From Chaenocephalus aceratus (taxonomy: Eukaryota > Chordata > Actinopteri > Perciformes > Channichthyidae), in the NCBI GenBank assembly GCA_023974075.1, contig CM043797.1, positions 32,751,023-32,815,022 on the forward strand: DNA of 64,000 bases, given 5' to 3'. The notes beneath the pieces were generated by a model. It saw nothing but the letters and a program-made list of their open reading frames with translations, ran no database searches and was not told the DNA's origin. The position numbers and the translations under genes are program-made. Of the stretch, positions 14,858-26,242 are shown in pieces (the first letter of the stretch is position 1; each line of letters opens with the position of its first letter).

Positions 14858-15180
14858 CAGCATTTCCGCCAGGGGGACGTCTTGCCGTCATTTGAAGCCC
14901 TTATTCAGCTCAGACGCCCTGAACGCGAGCGGTGCCTGCTACAGGACGACACGGAACGTGCGCGATTTGGACACGATGAGCCGTGCTAGTGGAGCACGCG
15001 CGTGAGCTGCGAGCACCAGAGCCTCGCAGCGGCTGAGCGAAACTGAGGCTCCGTGGTAAACGGTGGTAACATGAAGAGCTGTTTGGGAGCCGAAAACAGC
15101 TGGCACTTTAAGAGAGCCGAGCCAAATGATCCGGCTCTCGGGGTGGACGCCCTCTCAGCCCTGGTCTGGCGGAAACACTG
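14858..15180. mobile_element. CpG-rich hAT-type MITE
   Basis: The left end is CAGCATTTCCGCCAG and the right end is CTGGCGGAAACACTG. They are flanked by a perfect 8-bp duplication CCTCCAAC (14850-14857 and 15181-15188). The 323-bp body is unusually rich in CpG and could be mistaken for a CpG-island promoter. It starts 24 bp after the neighbouring Charlie-like element ends. No gene is encoded. Confidence 0.8.
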
Positions 15181-15467
15181 CCTCCAACCAATCACAATCA
15201 GATCAGCTCATACTGCAAAGCCTTTCACTGCTCAGCGACACTTCACCCCAATTGTTGTTATTCAAAGATTGAGAGAAAAGGTATTTGCACAAAGGAAAAT
15301 TGGTTTGAATAAACTAGGAGCTTGACCTAAAGTACTATGGCAATGATAGTCCTGGACTGAGTCAAGGCTGTTATGTACATGTGGGTTATTTCTTATTTTC
15401 AAAAGTCAATAACTCCAATTTACTTGCCATTACTTTAGCATTGCATTTCTGCTATTGTGGTTCGAAC

Positions 15468-15867
15468 TAGGGCTGCACGATATATCGTGTCGTGACGATA
15501 ATCGCAGGATGTGCGATTTTTTTTTTTAGGACGTGCGATATTAATTAGGCAAATTCACTCAAACACGTCATGTTACAATTATTTAGCTGCCTGCTACAAA
15601 AGGAAAACTTGCGCGGCTCTCATGTCAGGGGTACTTGAGTGAGTGACATGCAGGCTCTGCATGCACAGCAAACCACCAATCACAATCATTCTTCATCAGA
15701 TCACAGCAGGATAACCGAGCTAGCTCAGCTTGTTGCTCTGATAAGATCCAGAAGTCCGTGACTAAAATCCTTCATCCGGTTAAATATTGTTAAAAAAATA
15801 CCAATTGTATAGCATTAAAGTTCAAGAAAGGATGGTTTGCGGACAAAAAAAAACTTTTTTCATATCG

Positions 15868-15901
<34 letters not shown>

Positions 15902-15953
15902 CAGGGGAAGAAAATATCGCAATGTCAGTTTTTTCCAATATCATGCAGCCCTA
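15468..15953. mobile_element. Short hAT-like MITE with internal TA array
   Basis: The ends are TAGGGCTGCACGATA and, on the right, TATCATGCAGCCCTA. The 8-bp duplication is the palindrome GTTCGAAC (15460-15467 and 15954-15961). A (TA)n tract lies at about 15870-15898. The element is 486 bp and non-coding. Confidence 0.85.
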
Positions 15954-15961
15954 GTTCGAAC

Positions 15962-17345
15962 CACGTGGAAATCATATACTTCTTTTTCATAAAAAGGTAA
16001 TAGAAATGTATAGCAAACGCTCGCAGAAGAGTGCCAGCTCTTGTTGGAAGTTCATTATCCTAACTGTGGCAAGGCACAGAAGATGAGTGCATGTGTGTGT
16101 TTGTTTGCAAGTGAGAGAGAGAGCTGGACTTCACTGCTACAGGGCAGCCAATAATAACAGGTCCTTTATAACAAGTCAGACTTGCACTCCCTCTGGATAA
16201 CGCTGCACCACTTCGACGGACCTCGTGATGCTTCTTTTGTATTATGAAGGCAGAAAAGATCATAAAGGATATTGGATTTATTGTTAGTTGGGTATGTTTC
16301 TTGCAGCTATTTATGGGAACTGTATACACTGTGGCAGTTATACAAGCAGGGCAAAGCAGAATGGCGAGGACACAGAATCAATACTCGACTAAAATGGACA
16401 ATAGGGTCAACTACAGTCTACACGGAGCAACTAAAAATGTGTAATCAGCAACAACTACAACATGCATGTTATTTGAAAGCAGGGCTGAACCATTTTTTAA
16501 TACCTAACTGTGATATTGAATTTTTCTTAAGACTGAAAACACAATGTGGAGGCAGGGAAATAACTGCAGCAACACAAGAGAGCAATTAATTCAGAATGCC
16601 ATTTTGAAACAAATGTTTTCTTGAATATAGTGTATATTCGATACAATTTTAGTTGTTCAGCCCAACTTGAAAACTAGATCAGGAAAGATTTAAAAAGATT
16701 CATCTACAAAACTGTGTGCAAGAGTTGGTAACCAGTATGTGGCTCGCTCCTGTGAACGCAGCATTACATTCCTCCTATTGTGACCCATTATATCACCCTC
16801 TATTCTGGATTGACTCTTCTAAAATAACAATACGGATATTTAAAGCTTTAAACAAGCCTAGTCTTTTCAGCTGGGCCGTACATTAGTAAAACATTACACC
16901 TACCCGTAACTCCAATTCAAGAACTGTAGAAGCGTGTACAGTACGTTACATCACAGTTTCTCAACTAACGTCAAAATGTCCACCTTTGAATCATTTTGTG
17001 AAATCCCCAAGTGTCATACAATCTGAGTTTCAATGTCAAGATCTGAAAACATTTTCAGATGGCTGCTTTCAGGACAGGAGCCCCACTTACTATGAAGACG
17101 GCATATAGAGTATTGTACTGTACGAGCCAAAATGAGTTAGCAAAGTACTATTCTGCACACTCCAGCCCAAAGCTTCTGCAATCCATTTATAGATACTATA
17201 AAGAAGTAATAAAAAAAGAACCAGCCTAGACACTTTTAGTCCCAACATGTCCTGCCTGAGTTATCTGTCTATTAAAAGCAAACTGTTTCTAATCTCTTTA
17301 AAACCAGTTACTGGCATGCCGAGAGGATACAAATTAAATGTCATC
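15962..17345. other. No gene seen
   Basis: Two overlapping plus-strand frames at 16244-16589 have no recognisable domain and no codon pattern that convinces me. No repeat boundary was found. Confidence 0.45.
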
Positions 17346-17349
17346 TTAA

Positions 17350-18956
17350 AGGACACCTATCATGCTATAATTAAATGATATATTGTAGGGCCATACCTAT
17401 ATAAAAAGGTATATTTATACGTTTCTGTTTTCAAAATACCAAACAGATCATACATTTTAGCCATGCCTCATTTCGCTCTATTTGCTGTTCTCCAGCCCTG
17501 TTTTTGCAGGGGGCTGATTCTGTGAGCTGCAGCTGGCCACGCCCCCCTGCAGGAGAGGGGAGTGTGCTCTGATCAAGTCAGAAGAGGGGGAAAAAAATAG
17601 ATCTCCGTCCTCAGTGTGTTATTATATTATTATATAGAGTCGTTATTCATTTGTTTTAAAGCTCAATAAATAACAAAGAAGACCTTTGACTGGCACTTTT
17701 CTAATTTTGTCCGGAAGATTTAAACTTTAACGGACATCTTGACCGGAGAAAGAAAACCTAACTGAAACTCTGCCGCACGGTCCCCTCGTTCCTTGGAAGA
17801 GGTGGAGAGGTGGGTGTTTGTCATCTGCTGGTGGACTAACAGCCCGTCCACACACAGGCATGGAAAAAATCTTGAAAAATCTTGATGCTGGGCGTGTCTG
17901 AAGCTTGGCGATTTTTTGCGAGGAATGCGACCAACAACCAATCACATGAATCTCCCGCAACCCGACATACAAAGCAATAGCAATGTTAAAACGAAGTAAA
18001 CTGGATGTAAACTCCCCAAACAGGCGAAAACCTACCAGTTTCACCCACTGTCTCTGCCACCTCCCTCCATGCCTGGTTCCTCCGGTTTGTATCATGGTAA
18101 ATAGTTCTGGTCGTAAAGAACCGGGTGATTTGCTACCGTAATTTCTCGTTTGGAATATGAGGAAATGAACTGCGGTCTAGCTCTCCCAGCTTGCACGCGG
18201 TTTGATTGGCTAGCGCTTGTACTGGTGGGATTTGCATAAACGGGATTTGATTGGCTGATGCCAGCTTCGAAAGCATCGGGAGCATCAAAAATGTAACATT
18301 GCTCAACTTTTGATGCTCACGATGCTTGCAAAGCCATGCTCCGCTCCCCACAATGCAGTTCGGCGAAGATTCAAAATCTTCTACGTCACCCCATTCAAGT
18401 GAATGGGCGAAGCTTTGAAAGATTTGTTTCATGCCCGTGTGTGGACGGGCCGTAACCGGAGAGAATTACAGTGCTTGCCTCGACGGGGAGGGATTGCATT
18501 GAATTACAGCAGCGGGAGCAAACGCTTGCCTCGGGGAGGGAGAAAAAGAGCCAGAGCGGAGAATAAACAGAAGGGCAACCATGGCAACCATGCGCGGAAA
18601 ATCTTCTTCGCTGCTTTTGTGGCAGACTACAGCGCCACTTACAGGCCTGGCATATGTACTACAGCGTCTCCAGCGCTTTCGAGCGGCAATGGCCGGCCGT
18701 GGCCCAACCCCACATTCCCCTGATCGGTGGAGAGTTGGCCCAATAGCCGTCGCGCCACCCTCCTGACATCAGGCCAGTGTTCAAATCTGGATCAGTTTTT
18801 ATCAGATCCTTTGCAGCCCCTTTTTTAGAGATTTGGGTATGGAGGAAAATAGAGAGGGTTGTGTTTTCTGACACTTGGTGAGTTCCCTGGAACACCGGGT
18901 ACACATATTCATGTATAAAAGACGTACAAAAGTGCATTTTGCATGATAGGTCACCT
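17350..18956. mobile_element. piggyBac-like TTAA element, non-autonomous
   Basis: The left end is AGGACACCTATCATGC and the right end, read inward, is AGGTGACCTATCATGC. Both are bordered by TTAA (17346-17349 and 18957-18960). TTAA duplications with AGG-type ends point to piggyBac-like transposition. No piggyBac transposase is seen within its 1607 bp. A Harbinger-like MITE is nested inside at 17840-18452. Confidence 0.8.
17840..18452. mobile_element. Nested PIF/Harbinger-like MITE
   Basis: The left end is CAGCCCGTCCACACAC and the right end, read inward, is CGGCCCGTCCACACAC, with similarity running on for about 30 bp. The flanking 3-bp duplication is TAA (17837-17839 and 18453-18455), as expected for PIF/Harbinger elements. 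Non-coding. Confidence 0.7.
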
Positions 18957-18960
18957 TTAA

Positions 18961-19884
18961 CCAGCTAGGCTTCATCAAAATCAAATAAATGCAATCTGTT
19001 TTTACTGGAGGTGTAGTAGTGACAGATGGGATATGTCAAACCGTCAAGAAGGATGCAACAGTAAGAGACCATGCACCAAATGGATCTTCTCCAATGGCCA
19101 AAGGTTTTTTGTGACTAGATTAAACTCTCTAATGAAGTTCTAAATCATATAAAATGTTGTAAGTGATCCCATGTTCTGCACTATGCAGCATGCAATCTTT
19201 CTTGGAATACAAACACAACTGGAAAGCCATATAACAAGCTTTCAATTTCCAAAGAAAAATTAATGGTGTCATCAATTATGCAAGTAAGTGGCGTGCATAC
19301 AGTGTGCATATGGAAGAAGTCCACCTGAAGACTCTGTAGCTTAACCTGCATTATGCCAATACACATGCTATTTTGTAATATGCACTACACTGGGAATGTG
19401 GGAATCAATTTATGTATTCATAAAAAGGGAGATACAGGAATGTATGGCATACAAACATCATGGGCGTGTCCAATGTATTTGGATGCACATGAGACCTCAG
19501 TCAACAGTGGGATAACTACTGAGTTTACAGGGTTGTGATACAGGGTAAAACATTATTACATTAATTAAGAAATAGTTGAAACTAGTACACAATAGCCACA
19601 TATGTTATAAGTGAGAATGCCAAACTATTATAAAAGACAGGAAAATAAACATTTATATCTCAATAACTTCTGGTGGGCATTAGCTTGTTAGACTGTTGTT
19701 TAACTGTAGGCACGTTAGAGGAATGGTATAAACTCCTATTCACATTATTTCTGAACATATAGAAATAAAGTGCAAAAATGTTCTGAAATGTTAAAACGGT
19801 CTACTAATGATGCTATAAAACTAAACGACAGGTAAATAAACACCACAAATACCGTTACACACACACACACACACACACACTCAC
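18961..19884. other. No gene seen; short CA tract at right edge
   Basis: AT-rich DNA with a short CA microsatellite near 19856-19880, directly beside the candidate splice donor of the next feature. Confidence 0.45.
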
Positions 19885-20420
19885 CTGTCTGCTCCCACTT
19901 TTCTTTGATTCAGTTCGTTTTACGGCACACGGTGAAGTTCTTTTTTTCTTTCTGCCCGTTAAAGATGCCACCACACCCGAAAGTCAAACGGGGACAACCC
20001 GTGTGAAAGGTACCGAGTGAGAGGTGGGTGGTCGGTAGCGGTAAATGCTGACAGAGCCGAAGTTTTACACCGAAAAACAAAAGGAGAAAACCGGACGGTG
20101 TCAATGGCAACGGTGGAACGTTGGCCAAAATAAGTCCCGTTTCATAATGTCAGTTTCTCCGTCCTCTGTGTGTGTTTTGGTTCGCTTTGGAAATAAAAGC
20201 TCCGCGTTATCAGTGTGAGCAGAGACACATTCACCGGTAATTCAATGTACTGAGTGGGAGGAGTGTATTTCGGTCTTTTTATCTCCAGTCCTCCTGTACA
20301 GTGAGCGTCACCGTCCTGGCTGACTTTACTCCCTGTCTGCGCGTTCAGGGCGCAGCGAAAATACAAAGAGCTACACTTTAAAACAGTTAAAAACCGTTTT
20401 AACAAACTCTTATTGCCCAT
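19885..20420 (-). promoter_or_regulatory. Candidate CpG-rich promoter and 5' non-coding exon
   Basis: This patch has clearly more CpG than its AT-rich surroundings and no transposon ends that I can find. On the minus strand it ends with a strong donor, GCAGACAG followed by GTGAGTGTG, with the exon's last base at 19885. No convincing coding frame crosses the donor, so it would be a 5' UTR exon of a gene running leftward. In mammals, as I recall, GDPD5 lies next to SERPINH1 in the divergent orientation. That would fit here, but no GDPD5 coding exon is in the window. The right boundary is arbitrary. It could equally be an unrecognised repeat. Confidence 0.3.
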
Positions 20421-21929
20421 ATTTTAATAAATTGCACTTTATTTAAGGTTTCAAACGTCATTTGTAATTATTACATGTAAAATTGAAGCCAAATGGCACT
20501 CAACTACCATTGGTTTTCTCCATCCCACTCGACAGATCGACAGTAAGCTGAAATTCGGATTTTACATGAACGCAACAACGTGCAAATATAATTTCAGCTA
20601 AACAGGCTTCTTTTTTTATCAATCTGCTATTTTAGTTTTTTAACACCATACCTTGCCTTTCGTCTTTCACACGTTGATGATAATGCGGTTTAATGAAGAA
20701 GAAGCAGTTGTGCTTGTTGACACATGACAAAGATTAAAGGTCATGAGCAGCCATGTCTATTTGGAAGGTGAGTTATACCATATACACAAACAGTCCAGGT
20801 TTATTTCCATCAAACCAATCCTCTTTTATCACCTTTTTTATTTTACCTCAAAATAACTAAAACATTTTTGTTTGATTATGCATCATGTGAATTGCATGCT
20901 TTTGTATCCCTTTTTTCTGTAAAGGTTATCCACTACTCAAGTCTCATTTTCTATCAGGCCAACAAACAAAGCAAATAATCAAATCAACAAAAAGGTCACA
21001 GTCCTCCCACACCAGAGGAGTGTTTTCCAGGTTCAGACTTTGTCACTCACCTTCAATCATATTGACACACACTGAATTAGATAACTAATTAAACAAAACA
21101 TATTGAATTTTTGTTTTACGAGAACACCATTTGCAGTCATAATCAGAGACAGCATGTTATGTTAGGAGAGTCTCATAATAAACCAATGTACACACACCGT
21201 GACACATTGAGTATTATTTATCTTAATTTGTTTTGTCAGCTGCATTAAATACTACTGGTGGATGTTTTTAAATGAATGTTCGCCTATATAAGGGAATGTT
21301 TTTCTAGAAATTAATAAAATAAAATGTGTTTTCCTCAAGATTGATTTTGTTTTGGTATCAATACTGATAAAAACAACATTTAAAGAAACACAACGACTGC
21401 ATTGATACATTTGAATCCCTTGTTAAATTAGAAATCCAGATAGTGCTCTTCTGTTTAAAACTGAAGGATGTTACCATACAAAAAAGTGTTCATTACAATG
21501 GCTATAGTTTTTATTTATTTAAGGTGGCTCATTGTTTTTCCGTCAATTGCAAATTAAAGTGCATTTATTATTGACCATATAAGGTGTTTAGTTCACTGAA
21601 TGTTTATTTAATATGTTCCAGTTGTCCTTGTGTCATTGGGTTGAAGAATACCAATATACAATGCTGTTGCGTTTCACTGCACAAAAGCTTTACCAGTAGA
21701 CACATTCCAGTATTAATTGTACCAAAGCCAATAAATAATGGGGGTGTTCAGTCCTTTTCAGATCACTTGTATTCAAGTGGTTTGCCTGGCCCTGAACTAT
21801 CTCTATGTGAAGTGTAGGAGGAGTTGTACATAAAAGGAGATCATATCTATATCACCAAGGAAACAGTGAGGGAAGTGAAACATTGGCATCATATGAAGAA
21901 AAACAGGAGTTTGTGCATGTTAATGCGCA

Positions 21930-21999
<70 letters not shown>

Positions 22000-23236
22000 G
22001 CCCCTTAAGAGCATCTTTACAGGTGGGGAAGTAAGGGAAATGTTGCTTTCGTGAAGGTTTTTGATGGAGCAGCGCAGGATTCTGTGGTCTTCTACAACAG
22101 ATCCAGCAGCTGCGCTCTGTTATGGTCTCCACCCAATTTAAAATGACAAACAGAATCCACAGGCAGGGGAGGAAGGAGGATGGCAGGTAGGGGTCTCCTC
22201 TGCAGGTGGTGTGTCAGCAGGGTGAAGTGTTTGTGACTGCACCGTCTGAAAGGTCACCAAATGTGAGAGAGGGGGAGTGAGACGAAATAACGAGAGTACC
22301 AACACAGATACTTGTAGATTGTATCGTCTAAATGCCAATCCACCAGCTTGTTATGACTTTGAAGGTCTGCTGGAATTTCACAGCAAGGTGGAATTTATTC
22401 AGAGGCCATCTGGGGGAACTGAAACAGCTTTGATTTATATCGATCTCTGAAGGGAACTGGTATTACACATATTACTTTGATCTGAACACTTTATTCAAAG
22501 GCAAATATCACACAGGTAGACACCAGACTACATGCTGTCCCAAATGTACTGGCCTTGAATATTTAACTTTCTGTTTATTTTAATGTTGACACAATGGAGC
22601 TATAAAAACAGAGGTATTGTGCCAGTTTGATCTTGAGAGAAAGTGGAAGTGACTGTTACTTGAACTCCTCCTGTTGACCATAAGCAAATAACTTTATCTG
22701 ATGAAGTGGGTGTACATTCATTTGGTTTCTTTTTACCCCATCTAGCGGTGGTTTGACAACAGTGCAAGGCAGCAGCAAAAAACTGCAGCTGGCAAATAAT
22801 TTAAATGAGTTCTGCGTCTTTACTTCTGAGCAAGCATTATTGGTTTCGATTTTTCCTCAAGCACATACAGTAGATAATATAAAAACACAAAGGTCCACAT
22901 TACATTTAAAAATGTCTTTTGAGTCAAAGTAAAATACCAACCTGAATATAATCTTATTACTGACTCCAAAGACGTTGATGCCTTTAGGAAGCTCTCTAGT
23001 TTCTCCCACCAGGGGGCATAATCGATCAGTATGAAACCATTTGAAAGATGAATGTGTGGTGCATTGTCATTGCTCTTTCTGATACAAGCTCAAATGTACA
23101 TTTCCTCTCTGTGGGACGAAAAAAGAATTTCTGAATCTGATGTAAATAACAAAAATGTCTTGCATTTGTTTTTCCTGAACCAAGATTTAAAACATGTGGT
23201 CAACATGGCCAGAATAATAGTGTTTGTGTAATACAA
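20421..23236. other. No gene seen; microsatellite and LINE-tail scrap
   Basis: AT-rich DNA holding a CA array at 21934-21997 and, near 23105-23145, a tract (CTCTGTGGGACG, then TTTCTGAATCTGA) resembling the 3' end of a fish CR1/Rex-type LINE. Confidence 0.45.
21934..21997. repeat. (CA)n microsatellite
   Basis: About 32 CA units preceded by a short GCGCAC run. Confidence 0.95.
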
Positions 23237-23240
23237 TTAA

Positions 23241-23887
23241 CCCTCCTGTTATGCTTGGGGTCAATTTGACCCCATTCAATGTTTAACGTATTTTTAAAAA
23301 ATGGTTGATATTATAATTATTTTGCTTAGTATTTCATGATTTTCCTAATTTAGTGAGGACTAATGGGTAAACATAAAGATCTTTTTTAAATGTCCTGTGC
23401 GCACTTTGTACACATCGGTGTTCCTTGGGGTCAATTTGACCCCAGTCTGTTTAGTAGTGTAAAACATATACCAATGTCAATATTTTACACACATTTGTGT
23501 AGATTGTGTAGGATGATATGAGGTGACTATTACATGCAAATGTATCATTGTAAAACAAAACGACCCTCTGCTTTAGTTATTGGTCATTTAACAACATCAA
23601 AAAGATCTTACTTTAACATTTTATATCAGTCAGTGAGATTTTATGGTGATTTATATATTTTTCGATATTCACATAATAGGAATTCCGAATGTATAAAGGT
23701 GTCTGTAGAGGGGAAGGTTGGGGTAATGTTTTATTTAAATGGTTATGTAGGTAGTCAACTAAGATACCTAGAGACATACATGTTGGTTAACATTTGGAAT
23801 ATGATCATTGTCTTGAGTTTTAAACTACTGGGGTCAAATTGACCCCAGAGGATAAAGGGTGTAGTACATTTGAGGATAATAGGAGGG
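23241..23887. mobile_element. TTAA-flanked element with GGGGTCAA repeats
   Basis: The ends are CCCTCCTGTTATGC and the inverted AATAGGAGGG. TTAA is on both sides (23237-23240 and 23888-23891). The motif GGGGTCAATTTGACCCC occurs near both ends and again internally. It is a widespread fish repeat type, and the TTAA duplication suggests piggyBac-like movement. The 102-codon frame on the plus strand at 23534-23842 has no recognisable domain and is probably chance. Confidence 0.75.
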
Positions 23888-25349
23888 TTAATGCATTACA
23901 ATCCCCCCAAAAATATTTAAAAATATATTTAAGACTTAATATTTTAGTAAATAACTTGATGAAGAGCTGTCTAGCAACAGGATGTAACTGGTATGAAGAT
24001 ACACCTTCTTCTTTTTTACATTATTCTACTGAACATTTAGTTTACAATTTAGTTTCTGGGGGACAATTTATTAAACTGTTTTGATTGTAAAGAGGCAGTT
24101 GCTATACAGTTACATCACACTTCATGTCTTTAACATCCGGTGGATTTAGATTGACAAAGCACATAACAAACTCCTTTGATCCCAGGCATCAAACTTCAGA
24201 AAGTTACATCATGCAGCAGACTGAAACATTTCTCAGGTCTTGCGTCATTGCGTTCCAGCTGCTGCGCTCTGCTTCCTTCAGTGGAGTCTTTAGCCTCATC
24301 CCAATACCCCTCCTCGACTCCTCCTTTCCCTCACTCGGGTCCCCTTCCTTGCATCTTAGCTCCGCCTCCGTAAAATGCGAGCGAGAGACACGAGAGCCTC
24401 ATCCCAATACCCCTCCTCGACTCCTCTCTCCCCCTCCTCCGGGACTTGACCCGGAAATCGATCAAGACACGCCATTTTGAAGGACGTCCCAATAGCTGAG
24501 ATGCACACGGAGGAGTCGAGGAGGGGTGAGGGAGGAGGGGTGCGGGAGGAGACGAAAGGGAGGAGACGAAAGGGAGGATACACGCGAGCAGACTATGCGG
24601 AAGTGTTTTCACTACTCGCGTATAAAAGCCCCGCCCCCACCTTCACAGCTGGTCAATTTCACAGAGGAAACCCGACAACTGGAAGATGAGTGGAAAAGCG
24701 TCACATACATGTGTAAGTGCTCACAGCTCCGTGGGAATTATTATGTGCAATTCATTTCTAAAAGGCTTTCACATTACTATAATTATATTTTTATTTAAAT
24801 GTAGGCTACATTTTACACCAAAACGGAACACAAACGCAGGACCAACCATCATACATTGAATTCCTTGACTAACAAGAGAAAGATTCATTAATTTAAATAA
24901 ATATTTAACCAGAAATGGGCCGGTTCTAAGGGGTTATTCAGTTAAGCCCGATGAGAGGGGATACAGCTGTGCACATGTCATCATTAACAGACCGTTTAAG
25001 AGTGACGTTGAGTGAACGAGGACATCCCAATTAATACCTGAGGACTCCTCTGTCCTCGCGTCACCTCCTCCTGTCCCTCGCTCGCATCTTACGGAGGCGG
25101 AGCTAAGATACAAGGAAGGGACGCGAGTGAGGGAAAGGAGGAGTCGAGGAGGGTATTGGGATGAGGCTGAGGAGGTGACGCGAGGACGGAGGAGTCTTCA
25201 GGTATTAATTGGGATGTCCTCGTTCACTTAAACGTCACTCTTAAACGACTTCTGTTAATGATGATATGTGCACAGCTGTATCCCCTCTCGTCGGGCTTAA
25301 CTGAATAACCCCTTAGAACCGGCCCATTTCTGATTAAATATTTATTTAA

Positions 25350-25691
25350 AGGTGGGGTACGTTTGAGAAACCGGCTCGAGATCGCTAGAATTGAAATACA
25401 CAACCGGAGAAAATCTGCCACTTCCTTATAGAGCCCCTCCTCCAACACACACGAACGCGCACATGACCAATGAGGGCACGAGATAAGTTTGTGCCCCGAT
25501 GGAAGGCTGACAGGCAGGTAGGCCAGGTTGTACTTTTTACAGTATTACAAGCTTCTACAGATGACAGTTTTTTTATGGATTTGTTGTCAAAGCACTTAAG
25601 ATATTCATTGCTATCGGGATGTTAAGAGCATTCCATGGAATATAACAAAAGTGTATCTCGAGCCGGTTTCTGAAACTTACCTACCCCACCT
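25350..25691 (+). mobile_element. TTAA-flanked MITE, copy 2 (complete)
   Basis: The ends are AGGTGGGGTACGTTTGAGAAACC and, inward from the right, AGGTGGGGTAGGTAAGTTTC. TTAA lies on both sides (25346-25349 and 25692-25695). The matching place in the left foldback arm (about 24890-24905) has a single uninterrupted TTTAAA tract, i.e. the empty site. This is the best-preserved of three copies in the window. Confidence 0.85.
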
Positions 25692-26242
25692 TTAAATGAC
25701 TGAATCTTTCTCTTGTGAGGGTGCGTTCACACCTGCCTTGTATAGTCCGGTTGAATCGAACCCTGGTGCGTTTGGCCGCTTGGTGCGGTTCATTTGGGTC
25801 GGTGTGAACGCAGTCCGAGTCCTCTGAAGTGAACTAAACAACCGGACTCTGGTCCGCTAAAATAGGTGGTCTCGGAGCGCTTGCTTGCGAACTCTGGAGC
25901 GGTTCATTGCTGGTGTGAACGCAGTCCGCACCAAAACATAGGAAGCGCAGTATTTACGTGTCACAAGAACGCGGATATCTTCAAAAAATCTTTAGCGAAA
26001 GAGTCTTTCAAGACATCCGTGATTGTTTAGTTAAAGAGTAAAGCAGAATTAAGTGTTGAACAGTGTCGTGTAAAGTACAAATTACTCCGTCAGCTACATA
26101 AAAGTAAGAACACCTGTCCTCGGTGAAAACGCCCCCTCCTCTGCAGAACGTCTCTCATGGATAATGTGCAGCAGCGCGGTCATTATGGGGAAAAGAACAC
26201 CGACAGGCTGATCAGGAGCCCGACGCGAATTCCCCATAATGA

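Noticed and set aside
14860..15180. CpG-rich block as a CpG-island promoter
   Set aside because: It has inverted hAT-type ends and a perfect 8-bp target duplication, so it is a MITE.
15454..15467. GGTTCGAAC as a tRNA B box
   Set aside because: It is the palindromic target duplication of a hAT-like MITE and appears again at the other end. There is no A box or cloverleaf.
16244..16589. Two overlapping plus-strand frames of 66 and 105 codons
   Set aside because: No recognisable domain, no splice-site support and typical chance composition.
23534..23842. 102-codon frame on the plus strand
   Set aside because: Lies wholly inside a TTAA-flanked non-coding repeat and resembles no transposase.
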